This document shows positions 12,199 through 24,137 of a stretch of 64,000 nucleotides of DNA, piece by piece. Below the pieces are notes generated by a model that was not told the DNA's origin, ran no database searches, and worked only from the letters and a program-made list of their open reading frames with translations. Source of the DNA: Limnanthes douglasii subsp. nivea. Lineage: Eukaryota; Streptophyta; Magnoliopsida; Brassicales; Limnanthaceae. The stretch is from contig JAUPFV010000002.1 of assembly GCA_036936605.1 (NCBI GenBank), forward strand, positions 266,050,770 to 266,114,769. Reading direction: 5' to 3'. Every line of letters begins with the position of its first letter. Position 1 is the stretch's first letter. Both the position numbers and the translations under genes were made by a program.

Positions 12199-12850
12199 AA
12201 ACCAAATGAAGGTTGATCAGAGAAGCTGAAGATTGGTCAGAAAGTTTAATTTTTCTGATGAGAATACTGAGAAAAGAGGAAGAACACGGTGAGGGTAGCC
12301 AAAAGCTCTATCTTCTCTCTAAAAAGGTTTGTGTGATGAGAATGAAAAAATGAAAGGCAGACTGAATTTATACAAAGGAAGGGAAGACGTGTAAAGGTGG
12401 AAAGACTCTTATGATGATAGGTTAGAATACAAATCGGTGAGTTGATCAAATGCTCGACACCTGTCAGGCTAGACCTCTAGGCTTATGGTGGATTTAATGG
12501 TTATGCGCAACGGTTACTTTCATATATGCAACGGTTATGTTCGAAGATGATTTCTTTACATAATATTTCGAAATAATCTTATATTACAGTGTTCCGAGGC
12601 GATTTTATTTTTGAAAGGTTATCAGATTTTAGCATCATTGCTAATTGCATTTCATGAGCGATTCAAATGATTGTATTTTATGAGTGCTTCAAATGATTTT
12701 TCAAGATAATTGCCTCGAATGATTGTTTTAAGTTTATCACACGTTACATAACATATAAGAGTATTCGAAGATATTAAGATTCGAAGACAATTGGATTCAA
12801 AGATTTTTTAGTTCTCATTCATTTACTGACATGAGAACTAGGGGGGCTTC
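12199..12850. other. Element A 3' non-coding region with antisense TATA and polypurine tract
   Basis: Holds the minus-strand TATAAATT (12365-12372) for the antisense gene and, just before the LTR, AACTAGGGGGGCTTC, whose G-run (about 12840-12846) is the polypurine tract for plus-strand priming. Otherwise AT-rich, non-coding. Confidence 0.6.
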
Positions 12851-13211
12851 TGATATGGAAATAGGATTATGAGGACTAAATTGTAAATAATGTAAATTTA
12901 AGGATTTAGTTATAATAAATGTAAGTTTTGTCCTTAAATTGTAACTGATGTAAGTTTTAAAGAGTATTTGTAACTATGTATAATTGTTGAGGACTAAACA
13001 GCAATTAGTCCTCTTTTGTAACAGATTTCAGTTTGAGATTAAGTCTTGGCTCATCTATATAAAGGGCAAGACTACTCTAATAAAGGGGTTCAATACTTTT
13101 ACTTTGAAAATTCATTTGTACTTATATTTTCTCTCTCTAAAAACTCTCTAGCTCTTTCTCTTTCTAGAATTCACTCCTAGCAATTTACTAAGGCAAAATC
13201 ATAACTCAACA
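12851..13211 (+). repeat. Element A 3' LTR (361 bp)
   Basis: Begins TGATATGG and ends CTCAACA (TG...CA). It has TATA (CTATATAAAGG near 13055) and a short CT-rich tract near 13130. It aligns with the C LTR at 32368-32865 along its length. B's gag resumes at 13212 immediately after it. Confidence 0.85.
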
Positions 13212-14163
13212 GTAGGTACCACGAAGACGTAGGGCATGACACAAAGGATTGTATCTCTTTGAAAAAGGAAATTCAAATGCTAGTGGAATATCGGAAGTTG
13301 CTTGAATACGTGAAAAAACGAGTGCAACAAGGATCTGGATCCAAAGAAATCGTGGCAGTGTAGAAATCGGAAACGACGATGGCCATAACAGAGGTTGCGA
13401 CTTCTTTGATATATCAATAGAACATCTCAATCCCGACGTCAATCGCAATGTCATCAGGGTCCTTGAAGAAGAAATGATGGAGGGTCGGAAGAAGGTAAGT
13501 AGTCTTTGTCAAGTTTTTGATTCCCTAACGATCTTTGGAGGCGACTCAATGGCACGAATTACCAATTCTTCCCGAAAGCGACACATCGTGGATCTGAAGA
13601 CCTAATTAGAATCTCGGATGTCTCCGCATCTACGTGGGAGTCCTTCGCCCATCCTATATTTTGACGATGACGATGATATGAGGGATATAGCATGCCCTCA
13701 CGAAGACGTTGTCATAATTGGAACGACAATCGCGAGAGATGAAGTTCGTCGTATACTTGTGGACACCAGAAGTTCCGCGAATATAATTTTTTGTCTATTT
13801 TGCTCAGCCAAGAAACCACTGGAAATTTCAAAGTCAGATCGAACCATCGTTGGGTTCACAAGTTCAACGGCAGTGGTAATTGGCGAATTTGAAGGCATTG
13901 TGCAGCTCGGCTGTGGGCCGTTTAAAAAAGAGGGCACGGTTCTGTTCGTGATGGTTGACGCTCCCAGTTCGCATAATGAAATTTTCGGCAGATCATGGCT
14001 GTCACGAATGCACGCGGTGACATCCATAGTTCATCAGTGTTTGAAGTATATGGTCGGCAACAATGTAGGAATCGTGAGAAGTAGTCAGAAGGGAGCCCGA
14101 GAATGCTACCAAGTCGTGCTGGCGGCAAAGGGCGACCAAGAAATGATACAGGCAAAACACTAT
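13212..14163 (+). pseudogene. Element B gag 3' part and protease
   Basis: Starts in the knuckle (YHEDVGHDTKDC), continues through IFGGDSM and the protease, where the active site reads VDTRSSANIIF: the catalytic-loop Gly of DTGS has become Arg. A stop near 13363 and a TAA near 13603 break the gag part; from 13618 the frame is open. At 14161-14163, where the other elements have the leaky stop, B has TAT (Tyr) followed by CAG TTA, so gag-pro and pol are fused here by a sense codon. Confidence 0.8.
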
Positions 14164-17100
14164 CAGTTAATGGGGATTTCTTTGGGTTCCCTACCGGTGG
14201 ACGATCCCCGAGAAGCCCCTGGTTTGCTAACTACCGATGAAGATTGTAAAAACTACAAGTTTGCAGAAGTGTAAATTTTGAAGCTCGAAACCAATTTGTT
14301 ACTAGACTTTCGTGAGAAGTTGATTTTGTTATTGGAGGAAAGGCTACATTTGTTCGCTTGGTGTTCGGAAGATGTAACCGGGGTTCCAGATGATCTAATT
14401 ATCCATAGTTTAGCAGTTAATCGCAACGTCCGACCTATTTCACAGAAACGTCAGGCCTTTTCACCAGAAAAAATAGAGATCATACTACGAGAAGTTGAGA
14501 GGATGAGAAGCGTTGGACATATCAAAGAATCAAAGTATCCACGGTGTACATCCAACCCTGTTTTAGTAAAAAAGAATAATGGCAAGTGAAGGATGTTTGT
14601 GGACTTTATAGATCTCAATAGGGCATGTCCCAATGATCCATTCCCGATGCCGAGAATTGATCAGTTGGTTGATTCAACGTCAGGAAACAAGTTACTTTCC
14701 TTTATAGATGTGTATGCCGTATACAACTAGATCAAATTAAACCCGCTCAGAGAATATACTGGTACAAGGTTATGCCCTTCAGGCTGAAAAATGCAGGCGC
14801 GATGTATCAAAGACTAGTGAACAAGGATTTTGGGAAACAGATTGGAAGAAACGTGGAAGTTTACATAGACGACATACTCGTCAAAAGTGAGACCGATGAT
14901 GACCATCTTGCTGACCAGAGGGAAACTTTTGACAACTTAAGGGATGTAACATACTGGCGCAAGGATGCATAAAAAACTTCAGGAAGTTTTAGGTAACGTT
15001 TCGACAACAATTTGTTGGAAGCAAGAGCTTTCGGGCAAACAGAGATACGATTGTCAACTGCAGGCAGAAGGTGGAAGAAAGCCTCAGGGACAACACCAGG
15101 CGTTTCATTGATGCTAAAACACACCTCGACCACTACGAAGAAAACGTGGCATTAACGGGGTACCAGTTAGGATTGCTTCCTCGATAAATGAAGCAAGCTG
15201 TAACAAAGAAACATAAATTTACCTTTTCCGCTCTTTTGGCTCAGGTGGAAAAATAAATATTGATTGAGGAAACAGAGGCATCTGAATTGGCCGCCCAAGT
15301 CCAGCAGAGTGCGCAGGCTACAATCGTTACTAGACAGAATACCCAGTCAAGTTATATCTCGCAACCTCAACCAATCAATACACTTCCCCCCCGGTGCCCA
15401 TCCTAATCCGGTTGAAACCCAAGCATTTCAGGTACAGAGGGTCAAACAAAACAACCAAGTAGTCACTCGATCCATTTCTAACAAATGGATCTGACCCGCT
15501 CATTATGCCGACCTAACCGAATGTGTGTCAACCATTTATGAGAAGACAAAAAAGAGTGGAATCTACCGGAGACTATTTCCAATCCAGATCCCTCGGGAGA
15601 GCAGGAATAATCGATATTGTAGGTACCACGAAGAGGTAGGGCATGACACAAAGGATTATATCTCTTGGAAAAAAGAAATCCAGATGCTAGTGGAAAATGG
15701 GAAGTTGCTTGAATACGTGACAAAACGAGTGCCACAAGGAGCTGCATCCAAAGAAATGGTGGCAGTGCCGAAACCGGAAATGAAGATGGTCATAACAGAG
15801 GTTACAGACCTCTTTGATGTATCAGTAGAATACCTTGATCCTGACGTCAATCGTAATGACATCTTAAGGTATATAAACCTCTAGCTAAACCCTAAGAGAT
15901 ACTCTTTCGGCGTTCGGTTAGGAAATTTTTAGGTTTCTTAGTCAGCGAAAAAAGGATTAAAGCAGACCCGACCCAATTGCAAGTTTTAACTAGCATCGGC
16001 ACCCACAAGGAACGACAAAGAAGTGCAGATACTAAAGGGGAGGTTGGCAGCTTTAAATCGATTTATCTCCCATTCCTCTAGCAAGTGTCCTCGTTTTTCA
16101 AATTTTAAGAAATGCCAAAGCATTCCAATGGACACTAGCCTGCGATGAACTTTTTTGGGAATCAAGAATTACTTGTCGTCCCCGAACCTTTTGACAAGCC
16201 TCTGAACAAAGAAACTTGGTTTTTGTACGTCTCTGATTAAGCACTAAGTGCGGCTTTGGTCAGCGAGGCAGGGGCGGTCCCCAAAGCGGTTTACTTCGTA
16301 AGAAATTTTTTGTTAGATGCTGAAATGAGATATCTGAAGCTCGAAAAGATGGTTTTGGCTCTAGTTACCGCGGCGTGAAAAATACGGCCGTACTTTTCCT
16401 CTGAAATACGTGTTGCAAGGACGAAATATCTCTGGACAGATGTCCAAGTGGTCGGTCGAATTAGGCGATTTCGATATTAATTTTGAACCTCGAACGACTA
16501 TAAAGGGCCAAGCTCTAGCCGATTTCTTGGTAGAGTTTCATTCAAGCCGACCGGAGGAAGCGGAATTGCTCGAGACCAGCAGACCAGAAGAATGGGTAGT
16601 CTGAACCGATGGAGGGTCGAATAACAGCGGATGCAGGGCTAGCGTGCAAATCACCACACCTTCGGGAATAATGATGCACCAGGAAATTCGTTTCGGTTTC
16701 ATCACATCTAACAATGAGGCTGAGTACGAGGCCGCACTGACCGGTTTTAGGTAGGCACGAGTATGTGGCGCCAAACACATACGTCTCATTAGTGATTCCC
16801 AATTGCTAATAAACCAAGCTTCGGGTGCATCCGAAGCCAGGAAAGAGCACTTGGTTCAGTATTTAGCCGCGTTGTACGTTCTGGCTGCCTCTGTCATAAA
16901 AGTTACATACGAACACGTTCCTATAGCTGAAAATATGATCGCGGATTCCCTAGCATCGGCATCTTATTCAAACAATTACCCATGAATAATAACTCAAGAA
17001 AACCCCCCAATCATCAAGAGAACCGAGCTAGACAACCGACCTAAAATCGCTTATCATATATCTTCGTTAGTCTGGCCGGACTAGAGAAGAGATATTATAA

Positions 17101-18317
17101 ATTTCATAGCAGAACATTCCTTACCTGAGAACTGATTAGCGGCAGGAAAGATACAAAATAAAGCTCGAGGATATGTCATTTTGGGAGATGTAATTTACAA
17201 TAAATCTTTCAGCAGACCACTATTAATATATTTGGGAACAGACGAATCAAAAATAATTTTGTCTGAGCTTCACGACGGAGAAAGAGCCGCTCATTGCGGC
17301 TTCAAAGCGCTGATAAGGAGAGTTTTTCTCGCAGGATTCTATTGGCCTACCATAACCGCCAACGCAAAAGGCATAGTCAAAATGTGCAATACATGTCAGA
17401 GGTTCGCAACCACAATTCACGCACCTACTATTTCTCTATAATCAATCTTAGAAGGCCTACCTTTCGACCGATGGGGAATTGATTTGGTTGGGCCATTACC
17501 GATGACATCTGGCGGAAGACATATGATAGTAGTCGTGGTGGATTAATTCTCCAAGTGGATCGATGCCGAGCCGTTATCAGGAACAAAGAATAAAAACATC
17601 ATCAAATTCATTTGGTCAAACATGCTTTGTAGATATGGGATCCCACAGAGACTCACCATGGATAACGAACCACAGTTTGACAGCAACGAAATAAAGTCCT
17701 TTTGTTCGTCTCATTAGATCAGGCATTGTTTCTCAGCACCTTTCCACCCGCAAGCCAATGGACAGGGCGAGGTCACAAATCGGACCATCATGGATGGGTT
17801 TAAGAAAAACTTAGAAGTAAAATTTGGCAAATGGTCGGACTACTTACATGAAGTACTTTGGGCGTACTGCAAAACTCCCCGAACAGCGACCCATGAATCA
17901 CCTTATGCTCTCGTTCATGAAATAGACGCGATAACCCCTGCCGAGACAATTTTCCCCTCCTTCAGGTTCGGGAGCTATGATGAGAACATAAATGGAGACG
18001 ACCGATCTTTGGCTCTTGACTTGGTAGAAGAGAAACGAAGTCGAGCACATTTAAATTCACTACATTACCAGACCCTGATGAAGAGTCGATATGCTTCAAG
18101 AGTTCGCCGGCGAGAATTCAAAGTTGGCGATATGGTTTTGAAAAGAGTTTTTCTGCATACTAAAGATAAAAGCCTCGGTAATCTTGCACTAAATTGGGAA
18201 GGCCCATATCAAGTAGTAGAAAAAGTCAAGAACGGCACCTACAAACTTCAAGATAAGCATGGGCGACTCTTGCGACTCCCCAGGAATATTGAGCATTTAA
18301 AGATTTATTTGGATTGA
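14164..18317 (+). pseudogene. Element B pol (interrupted by a gag segment)
   Basis: RT begins near 14290 and reaches YIDD (14860-14871). It is cut at about 14947 in the motif NLRDV, resumes at about 15885 (LNPKRYSFGVR), and continues through RNase H (16180-16590), second RNase H (16600-16985), integrase zinc finger (17270-17410, H..H..CNTC), core and C-terminus (WEGPYQVVEKVKNGTY; stop 18315-18317). Many stops, for example 14587, 16983 and 17439. The last 530 bp from 17790 are a clean open frame of 175 codons. Confidence 0.85.
14948..15884 (+). pseudogene. Gag segment embedded in element B RT
   Basis: About 937 bp of gag of the same family lie inside RT in the same orientation: from QGCIKNF..QQFVGSK through NVALTGYQLGLLPR, the knuckle (CRYHEEVGHDTKDY, last Cys lost) and YLDPDVNRND. 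RT sequence is continuous on both sides. No LTR, primer site or clear target duplication is visible, so it is a captured internal fragment rather than a normal insertion. It overlaps in content with B's own gag remnant at 3001-3124 and 13212-13470. Confidence 0.8.
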
Positions 18318-19059
18318 ACTTGTTCTTTGTATGATTAATTATGGTTGTGTAAAAACTTTTGATCGGGGGTGCAGTCTTTCCTACCTTGGTGGTGCGAGGA
18401 TGTTTTAATGAGGCACCCATTTCAACCGATCTGTTTAATCTACTTGTTTTGCTTTTAAAATTACAGACGCGTTACTAAAGGGGAAGATCTCTAGGAAAGT
18501 CCATCAAATGACGAGTTGATGAACATAATCCTTGAGTTTGGAAATGTCAATTTTTTAGTTTTAACTGATCTACATGTTATCATAAACCTTAACAGGTTTT
18601 TCAGTTTTAACTGATCTACATGTTATCATGAACTTTAATAAGTTTTTCAGCTTAAGTTGATCTACGTTTTATCCCGACCTTGAAAGGTTTTTTCAGTTTC
18701 AAATGATCCACAAGTTATCCCAAACCTTCACAGGTTTTTCAGTTTTAACTGATCTACATGTTATCACAAACTTTAATAAGTTTTTCAGCTTAAGCTGATC
18801 TACATATTATTTCGACCCAAGAAAGGATTTTTCAATCTTAATTGATTAACACTTTATCCTGAACCCTAATAGGTTTTTCAGTTTAAGCTGATCTACATTT
18901 TACCTCGACCTTATTTAAAAAAAATACACACACACATAGATCGAACAAAGCCATAGCATAACCGATACTTTCAGTTTGATTCTACAAAACATGCCTCCAC
19001 GGGCAAAAATTTCAACAAAACATACAACGACAACACAAAAGTTACAAGTTCAAAAACAT
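18318..19059. other. Spacer between element B pol and antisense gene
   Basis: Contains the post-pol hairpin and GTTTTAATGAGGC motif (about 18377-18414), then the 46-bp tandem repeat array (18551-18910), then AT-rich sequence. Confidence 0.6.
18551..18910 (+). repeat. 46-bp tandem repeat array, 8 copies, with 138-bp higher order
   Basis: Units share ttttcag, ttaactgatctacat and ttatc. Copies start at about 18551, 18597, 18642, 18688, 18735, 18781, 18827 and 18874. Copies 2-3 resemble copies 5-6 far more than their neighbours, giving a 138-bp three-unit period. A tandem repeat downstream of pol is the hallmark of Retand elements. Confidence 0.85.
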
Positions 19060-21899
19060 TCAGGCATCCTCATCATCAGGATCGGTATCAGACATATCAG
19101 TATCATCTTTCTCGTCATCTTCACAAACAGCGTCGGGCGGGCGATCCTCTTCTGGAACATCTAACCACATCGAGCCAAGTGACAGGGCGGGAAATTGGCT
19201 ATGCAAGTTTAACACGTAAGCGGCTTTAGCATCGGCTACTTCCCTCTCCATGAAATTTTACACTTGGCGGAAAAACGGGCATTTTCAGCCTTGCCAAGAT
19301 TCCTGGAGCTCCTCAAGTTCCTTGTTTTTCTTTCCCACAAAATAGCAGAGAAACTAGTTCCGGAACTTCAGTGTCGCCAAGTGCCCCCTTTTATTGTCGC
19401 GATCTTTATTGACTCGCGAAAGATAGGAACTCATGGAATTGTTCTTTGCATGGAGAGATGTCAGCTCCGCCTCAGATTTCGCCGCTTTCTCTTTCGCGCC
19501 TTTAGCTCTATCCTCCAGAAGTTTTTTACCCTCATCCCTCTCTTTAAGTGCTTTCTCCAACTCATCTATACGATCTTTTATATCGGCCAACTCTTGGCTC
19601 AGTTGCCCCGCCCGTCTTTCTTACATGGCCAGCGGTACGATCATGCTATGTAGCGATAGGGAAAGGACATCATTAATTTGCAAGGAAAAAATATTCGAAA
19701 TTCCAGGCACCGAAAGCATGGGTAGTTTCCTCCCGCTAGACGAGGCCCCATCATCTCTCTTTCCGTTAGAGGGGCCGACCCTTTTATTCTCTAGGGTAAG
19801 CTAACCAGTCTTGTCCTGATCAGCAATCACCACTATGGTGGCGTTCTCTGCAGAAAGCGCGGCTAGCGTAACAAGATCCCCAACTTTGGCACCTTCTCTG
19901 TACTGCCGGAAGAGAGCTGGAATAGTAGTATTTTTGGCGACTGGTAGATATGTTCTTACCGTTCCTGATTTAGAGTCTACCTTTTTCTTTGTAACTTTTG
20001 ACCGCTTGGCTTCATTACCATCGGCCACAGACTTCTTCCTTTTTTTCTTAAACTCATCCTTCTTACCACTGACACCCAGATCGCTAACCTTCCCAACATC
20101 TGCAGCAATTACTGGCTCGTTTCCCTCAAGCTCAGCCTCGTCCCGGTTCTCTTGCTCGACAATTTCAATAGACTTTAAATGCTTGTGTGGCGCCCTATTA
20201 CGCTTCGGTTGCACGTCAGACGCGTCGTTCTTTGTAACCAAGTCTACCAAACTGGGTGGCTGGCACAACTGTTCTGAAGTCAGAGGCTCGTTAGAGCACC
20301 GCCAGAGGTTACTGCCAATCAAGTTGGTATTTTTGAAACACCGAAGGAACGCCCGACCCCAATTCTTTCAAGCGTAGTCTTTTAGCTTTTGGATGCCAAC
20401 TTCAAAGTAATCATTTTTCAACTCCTGGATATGCTTCTTGCACACTGAAACAGTGGATTGGATATAAAAAAAAATAAAAATATATATAAGAATATTATTG
20501 ACCGTCATGAATCCACGTCTGCAGCAGCAGCATAATAGAGCCGTCCATTTTCCCAAGCACCACTGATGTAAACAAACCGATGCTTCTATGACTTATCACC
20601 TTCCAATAAATCATTTATTATTTTCCAAGTATTTGTCAAAGAAGAGTAAAAGAAAGGCAACTTTGGTGATTTAGAAAGGCCGGACATGGCGACATACTCT
20701 TCCATTAGCATGGAGTGGCCCGACAGTCGGGAGGCCATGATACAAGACATTAGAGTGTACCAAGCGTTGGGAGTTAGCTGGGACGGACAAAGACCGATAA
20801 TCTAAAATACCTTAAAATGTCGAGATCCAGAGAAAGTTTGAGACCCTAGTTGAAAAGATCGGTAAAAATAATTATTTATCGGGTCTTGACAGATAACGAC
20901 GTCTCCCCGAGAATGGGAAAACGCAAATTCACATTTTGTGGTGATAAGATTGTCTCTGCACAAGCTCCAGCGGTAACTGGTCGTCATCACTGCCTCAACC
21001 TCAGGTGGAAAAGGCTCTTTAGGAAGAAAAACGTTTGCAGCCTTTTCGCATTCGGTCGCAACCTCTTTTGCTGCTCGGTGTCCCTCTTTGGGATTGGTTG
21101 CTAGATCAATTACGGGATCAGCCTCGATGGACGACTTTGGATCCTTGTCGAAAACAGCCATTTTCTCTTCAACATCCACGCGTTCGGCTTCTTCCGAAAT
21201 TTCAGAGCGAGTTGCAATTTTGGTCTTGGTCGGGGCAGGGTTAACAAAGCTCGAGCTACTACCAATACACTTATGCTGAGGTCACTCTCTTGTAGAATTT
21301 TCAAGACGTCTCTTTCCATCATCTCACGCTTCGCGTCCCTTTGATCAACGCCCCAATTGGTAGCAGTGGTGTTAACGCCTGTACAGAAAACGACAATAGT
21401 CTCGGTCAGCTGCACCATTTTGGGTGTGGATGAGGCGCTGTAATCACCCATTATGAGAAACTTCGGTCGGGTTTTGGTTTCTAAACGATTCTCAGGAGAA
21501 GAAGAACCGACAAGATCACCAGTAGGAGTTACTGTTTCGTTTTCAAATGACAAGAAGGACCGGTAGGAGGGCTCGGGGTAAGATCGCTTGAAGAAATAAG
21601 AACGGGGTCTGGGGTCTGGGGTTTGGACAGTAGGCAACTCTTGTGGAAAGAATATCTTGACGAGCAGTAGTGACAAACGAACAGGATCGTGAGGAGGGGG
21701 AACTGATGTATGAAGAATTTTTGGCAGAGTCCCAAATTAATTCTGCAGCACGGTATTCCTTGGCTATATCATTGATGTTGGCGTAATCAATGAACCCAAA
21801 CACATGCTTCTTTTTCTCCTCGGGCTTTCGGTTTCTCGTCATGGCTTTCCTTCTCAAAAACACACTGGTTTCTCTCTCTAGAACGAGCAAGGATGGCAT
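19060..21899 (-). pseudogene. Element B antisense gene
   Basis: Minus-strand homologue of the T antisense gene. N-terminal block HVFGFIDYANINDIAKEYRAAELI-like (21840-21750; likely ATG at 21842 or 21899), low-complexity middle, core LCPSQLTPNAWYTLMSCIMASRLSG (about 20795-20700), AWENG (near 20540), then an intron whose donor is degenerate (GTCAAT) and whose acceptor TGTTTCAG lies near 20447. A nuclear-protein-like Lys/Glu-rich part (20320-19800), coiled coil (19590-19354) and an Asp-rich tail ending at 19060 follow. Several frameshifts. Confidence 0.7.
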
Positions 21900-21952
21900 T
21901 TTCTCTCACTAGAATTTCTTTGAGAAAACAAATAATGAGTGAAGGGAGGGCA

Positions 21953-21960
21953 TATTTATA
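21953..21960 (-). promoter_or_regulatory. TATA box of element B antisense gene
   Basis: TATAAATA on the minus strand, about 110 bp upstream of the ATG at 21842; the same octamer stands at the same place in T and D. Confidence 0.55.
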
Positions 21961-22555
21961 GGCAGCCTGTGCCAAAAACTTCCTTCTGTATGGGGAAGTC
22001 CAAAGCAAAAGAGCCCCGAGAAGTTGTAGAGTCTCTTGGGGAGACGTTTGATCAGACATGCTTCAAATAAGAGTGTGACACGTGGAACCCATCATCAACT
22101 ACCAGAGAGATAGGTAATCATTCAAATAAATTAGTAGATGTGCGGCGGTGTCTGAAGTCGCGTGTCCCTCAAGCGAGTCCCATGTGTACACCAACGCCGA
22201 AGAACGTGACGGTCCGTTTTTGCAAATGGGTTGGATAATTTTTTTTGACCTGGTAAGGCCCATCAACAAGAGCCCTAGGAGATAACGACCCAAAACTTAG
22301 CCAGCAGAAACATAACTGATTTCTCTCTTATGTATCACGAGGATTGTGCGCGGATCGGGCACGAGTGTCTCTTAAGAGAACGGACCGTTAGCCGCGGGAA
22401 CGAGGAGCCAGAGATGCCCAACGGAGGAATAAAAATCTCGATGCAACCGCAATTTTGCATTTTGACTTATGAAGGAACCGTTCCTGATGCAGTGACACGC
22501 CAAAGTTACTCGAGCCAAATTATAACAGGTCTTCACTCCCAAGCTCTTGAAGAAT
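21961..22555. other. Element B 3' non-coding region
   Basis: No gene recognised. The plus-strand ORF 22330-22581 has no similarity I can see and runs into the G-tract, so I leave it out. Confidence 0.4.
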
Positions 22556-22571
22556 GGGGGGGGGGGGGGGG
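22556..22571 (+). promoter_or_regulatory. Polypurine tract of element B (G16)
   Basis: An uninterrupted run of 16 G precedes the 3' LTR, at the place of the plus-strand primer. The other elements have 4-6 G here, so the run has expanded. Confidence 0.7.
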
Positions 22572-22575
22572 CTAC

Positions 22576-22902
22576 TTATGAGGAAATAAAGCATCGGGCT
22601 CGAGATTAGACATATTAATTATTGAGTAAAATAAATATATATGTCATATTCTTTTATTTATTATTAGTTAGAGAAAAATATCCCAAGTATTGGAAAGTGA
22701 GGGACCAAGTTGTAAAAAAAAGGACCACAAAGGAAAAAGGTGGGGACTACCTCACCAATTATATAAGGAACCCCCCATTTTTCTGGGTTGGTGGGCATTA
22801 TTAAATATATTATCTTTCTAGTTTCTCTCTCTACATTTTTCTCTCTAGTCACATTAAACCCTAGATCCAAGATACCTACCTTAGTCACTTTTTATCTTAT
22901 CA
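22576..22902 (+). repeat. Element B 3' LTR (about 327 bp)
   Basis: Ends CTTATCA at 22902, directly followed by C's gag. The 5' edge is placed by analogy with A and C (ggggctac then LTR); here TG has become TT. TATA at about 22757-22766 (ATTATATAAGG). It is similar in plan to the D 5' LTR. Confidence 0.7.
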
Positions 22903-24137
22903 GAGTCAACTAGAGTCCGAGGAGGACCGGTTAGCACTCCAAAGAATTTGAATCAAGTGGCCAATAACTAGGGGCAACCCTCGAATGGAAATGGTAATCA
23001 ACAGACACGATAGAAGAATAACAACTTGCCACCTTAAACTTGTGGGTATTTAAATCACACTCCATCTTACAACTATAACAAACCAAGGCTAAATCAATGG
23101 GCTAAGCCAAAATATTATGCTGTTTTGACAGAGAATGTGGCTGTGTTGGGATAAAAATAAGAGCTTCATAAATTTTAGAAAGCCAACTCCAATGAGTAGG
23201 CCAATGGAGGAAATAAACAACAAATTTTGTAGATATCATGAGGATATCTGGCATGATACCAATGATTTCATTGCTCTGAAATAAGAGGTTCAGACTTTGA
23301 TTAAAAATGGGAAGCTCTTGACTTATGTAAACTCGGAGGAGAGCGGTTCGAGAAACAATGTAGTTCAACTTTGAAAGCTGCACCAACTGAGAATTTTATG
23401 ATATTAGATTCAAAGGTTGAAGCATTTGATGCTTCATCGGAATATATGGAGAATGATATTGACAGTTTGCTTTTAATGGCAGTTGAAGAGCTAATAGAAA
23501 CGGAGCATCTGCGAGATTTATGCAAATTCTTTGAGTCATTAGCCATTTTCGGAGGCGATTCAATGACTGCCAAATTAGATAGTTCGAGAAAGAGACATGG
23601 TGTCAACCTGACAACTCAAATTGAAAGGAAGATGTGTACACATTTGTATGGAAAAAAGGCTATTCCTTTCATTTTCTTCGACGAAGATGATCTGCGAGGA
23701 ACAGCTGGCGTCAAAATGCGACGTGTGCTTCTTGAACGAACAGTTATGCTAATGTCTTTTTTAAGTCAACTTATGATAGAATGACAAATCTACCTCGTAT
23801 TTCTCAATCATATTGGATAATTAAAGGATTTAAGCGTGTAACAGCTCGTGTTGTTTGAGAATTTGAGGGAGAAGTAAGTTTGGGAAATGGACTGTTCAAG
23901 AAGAAGGTCCAGGTGCTTTTTATGGTGGTGGACTGCCCCACGAATTATAATTCTATTTTTAGAAGTTTATGGCTTTCTAGAATGTATGGAGTTGAATGGA
24001 CAGTTCACCAATGTTTCAAGTATGTAGTTGGAGATCGGATTGGGGTCGTTCGAGGTGACCAGAAGGTAGCTAGAGAATGTTATACCACCGCATTCTGGAT
24101 CCGAGGATCAAGCAATGGATATTTAATGCATGAATAG
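22903..24137 (+). pseudogene. Element C gag 3' part and protease
   Basis: Contains the Asn-rich Gag linker, the knuckle CRYHEDIWHDTNDF (Gly and last Cys lost), IFGGDSM and the protease region; the DTGS segment near 23725 is destroyed by indels. From 23880 the frame is open (NGLFKKKVQVLF..WLSRMYG..CYTTAF) and ends ATG-CAT-GAA-TAG at 24135-24137, followed by CAG TTA, an exact CARYYA context. Confidence 0.8.

Larger units (their letters stand above)
3125..13211 (+). mobile_element. Tat/Retand Ty3-gypsy element A (decayed, nested in B)
   Basis: Order: gag-pro, leaky-stop site, pol, spacer, antisense gene, polypurine tract, 3' LTR. It interrupts B's gag: B reads ...cgatatt at 3124 and resumes gtaggtacc at 13212. 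The 5' LTR, leader and left target-site copy are missing, so a deletion followed insertion. Many stops and frameshifts show it is inactive. Its LTR belongs to the same family as that of C. Confidence 0.85.
13212..22902 (+). mobile_element. Tat/Retand Ty3-gypsy element B (decayed, main part)
   Basis: Continuation of B after nested A: rest of gag, protease, pol, 46-bp tandem repeats, antisense gene, G16 polypurine tract, 3' LTR. The 5' LTR is absent; 3001-3124 is its other remnant. It is itself inserted in C's gag: C sequence resumes at 22903 exactly after the LTR end. A second gag segment is embedded in its RT (14948-15884). Confidence 0.85.

Noticed and set aside
12246..12449. Minus-strand ORF at the start of the A antisense gene
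   Set aside because: Overlaps the TATA box and leader and does not match the N-terminal block shared by A, B, C and D.
18551..18910. Regular repeats that could suggest a CRISPR array
   Set aside because: Units are contiguous without unique spacers, imperfect, and lie in a plant retrotransposon.
22330..22581. Plus-strand ORF in the B 3' region
   Set aside because: No recognisable similarity and it ends in the G16 tract.
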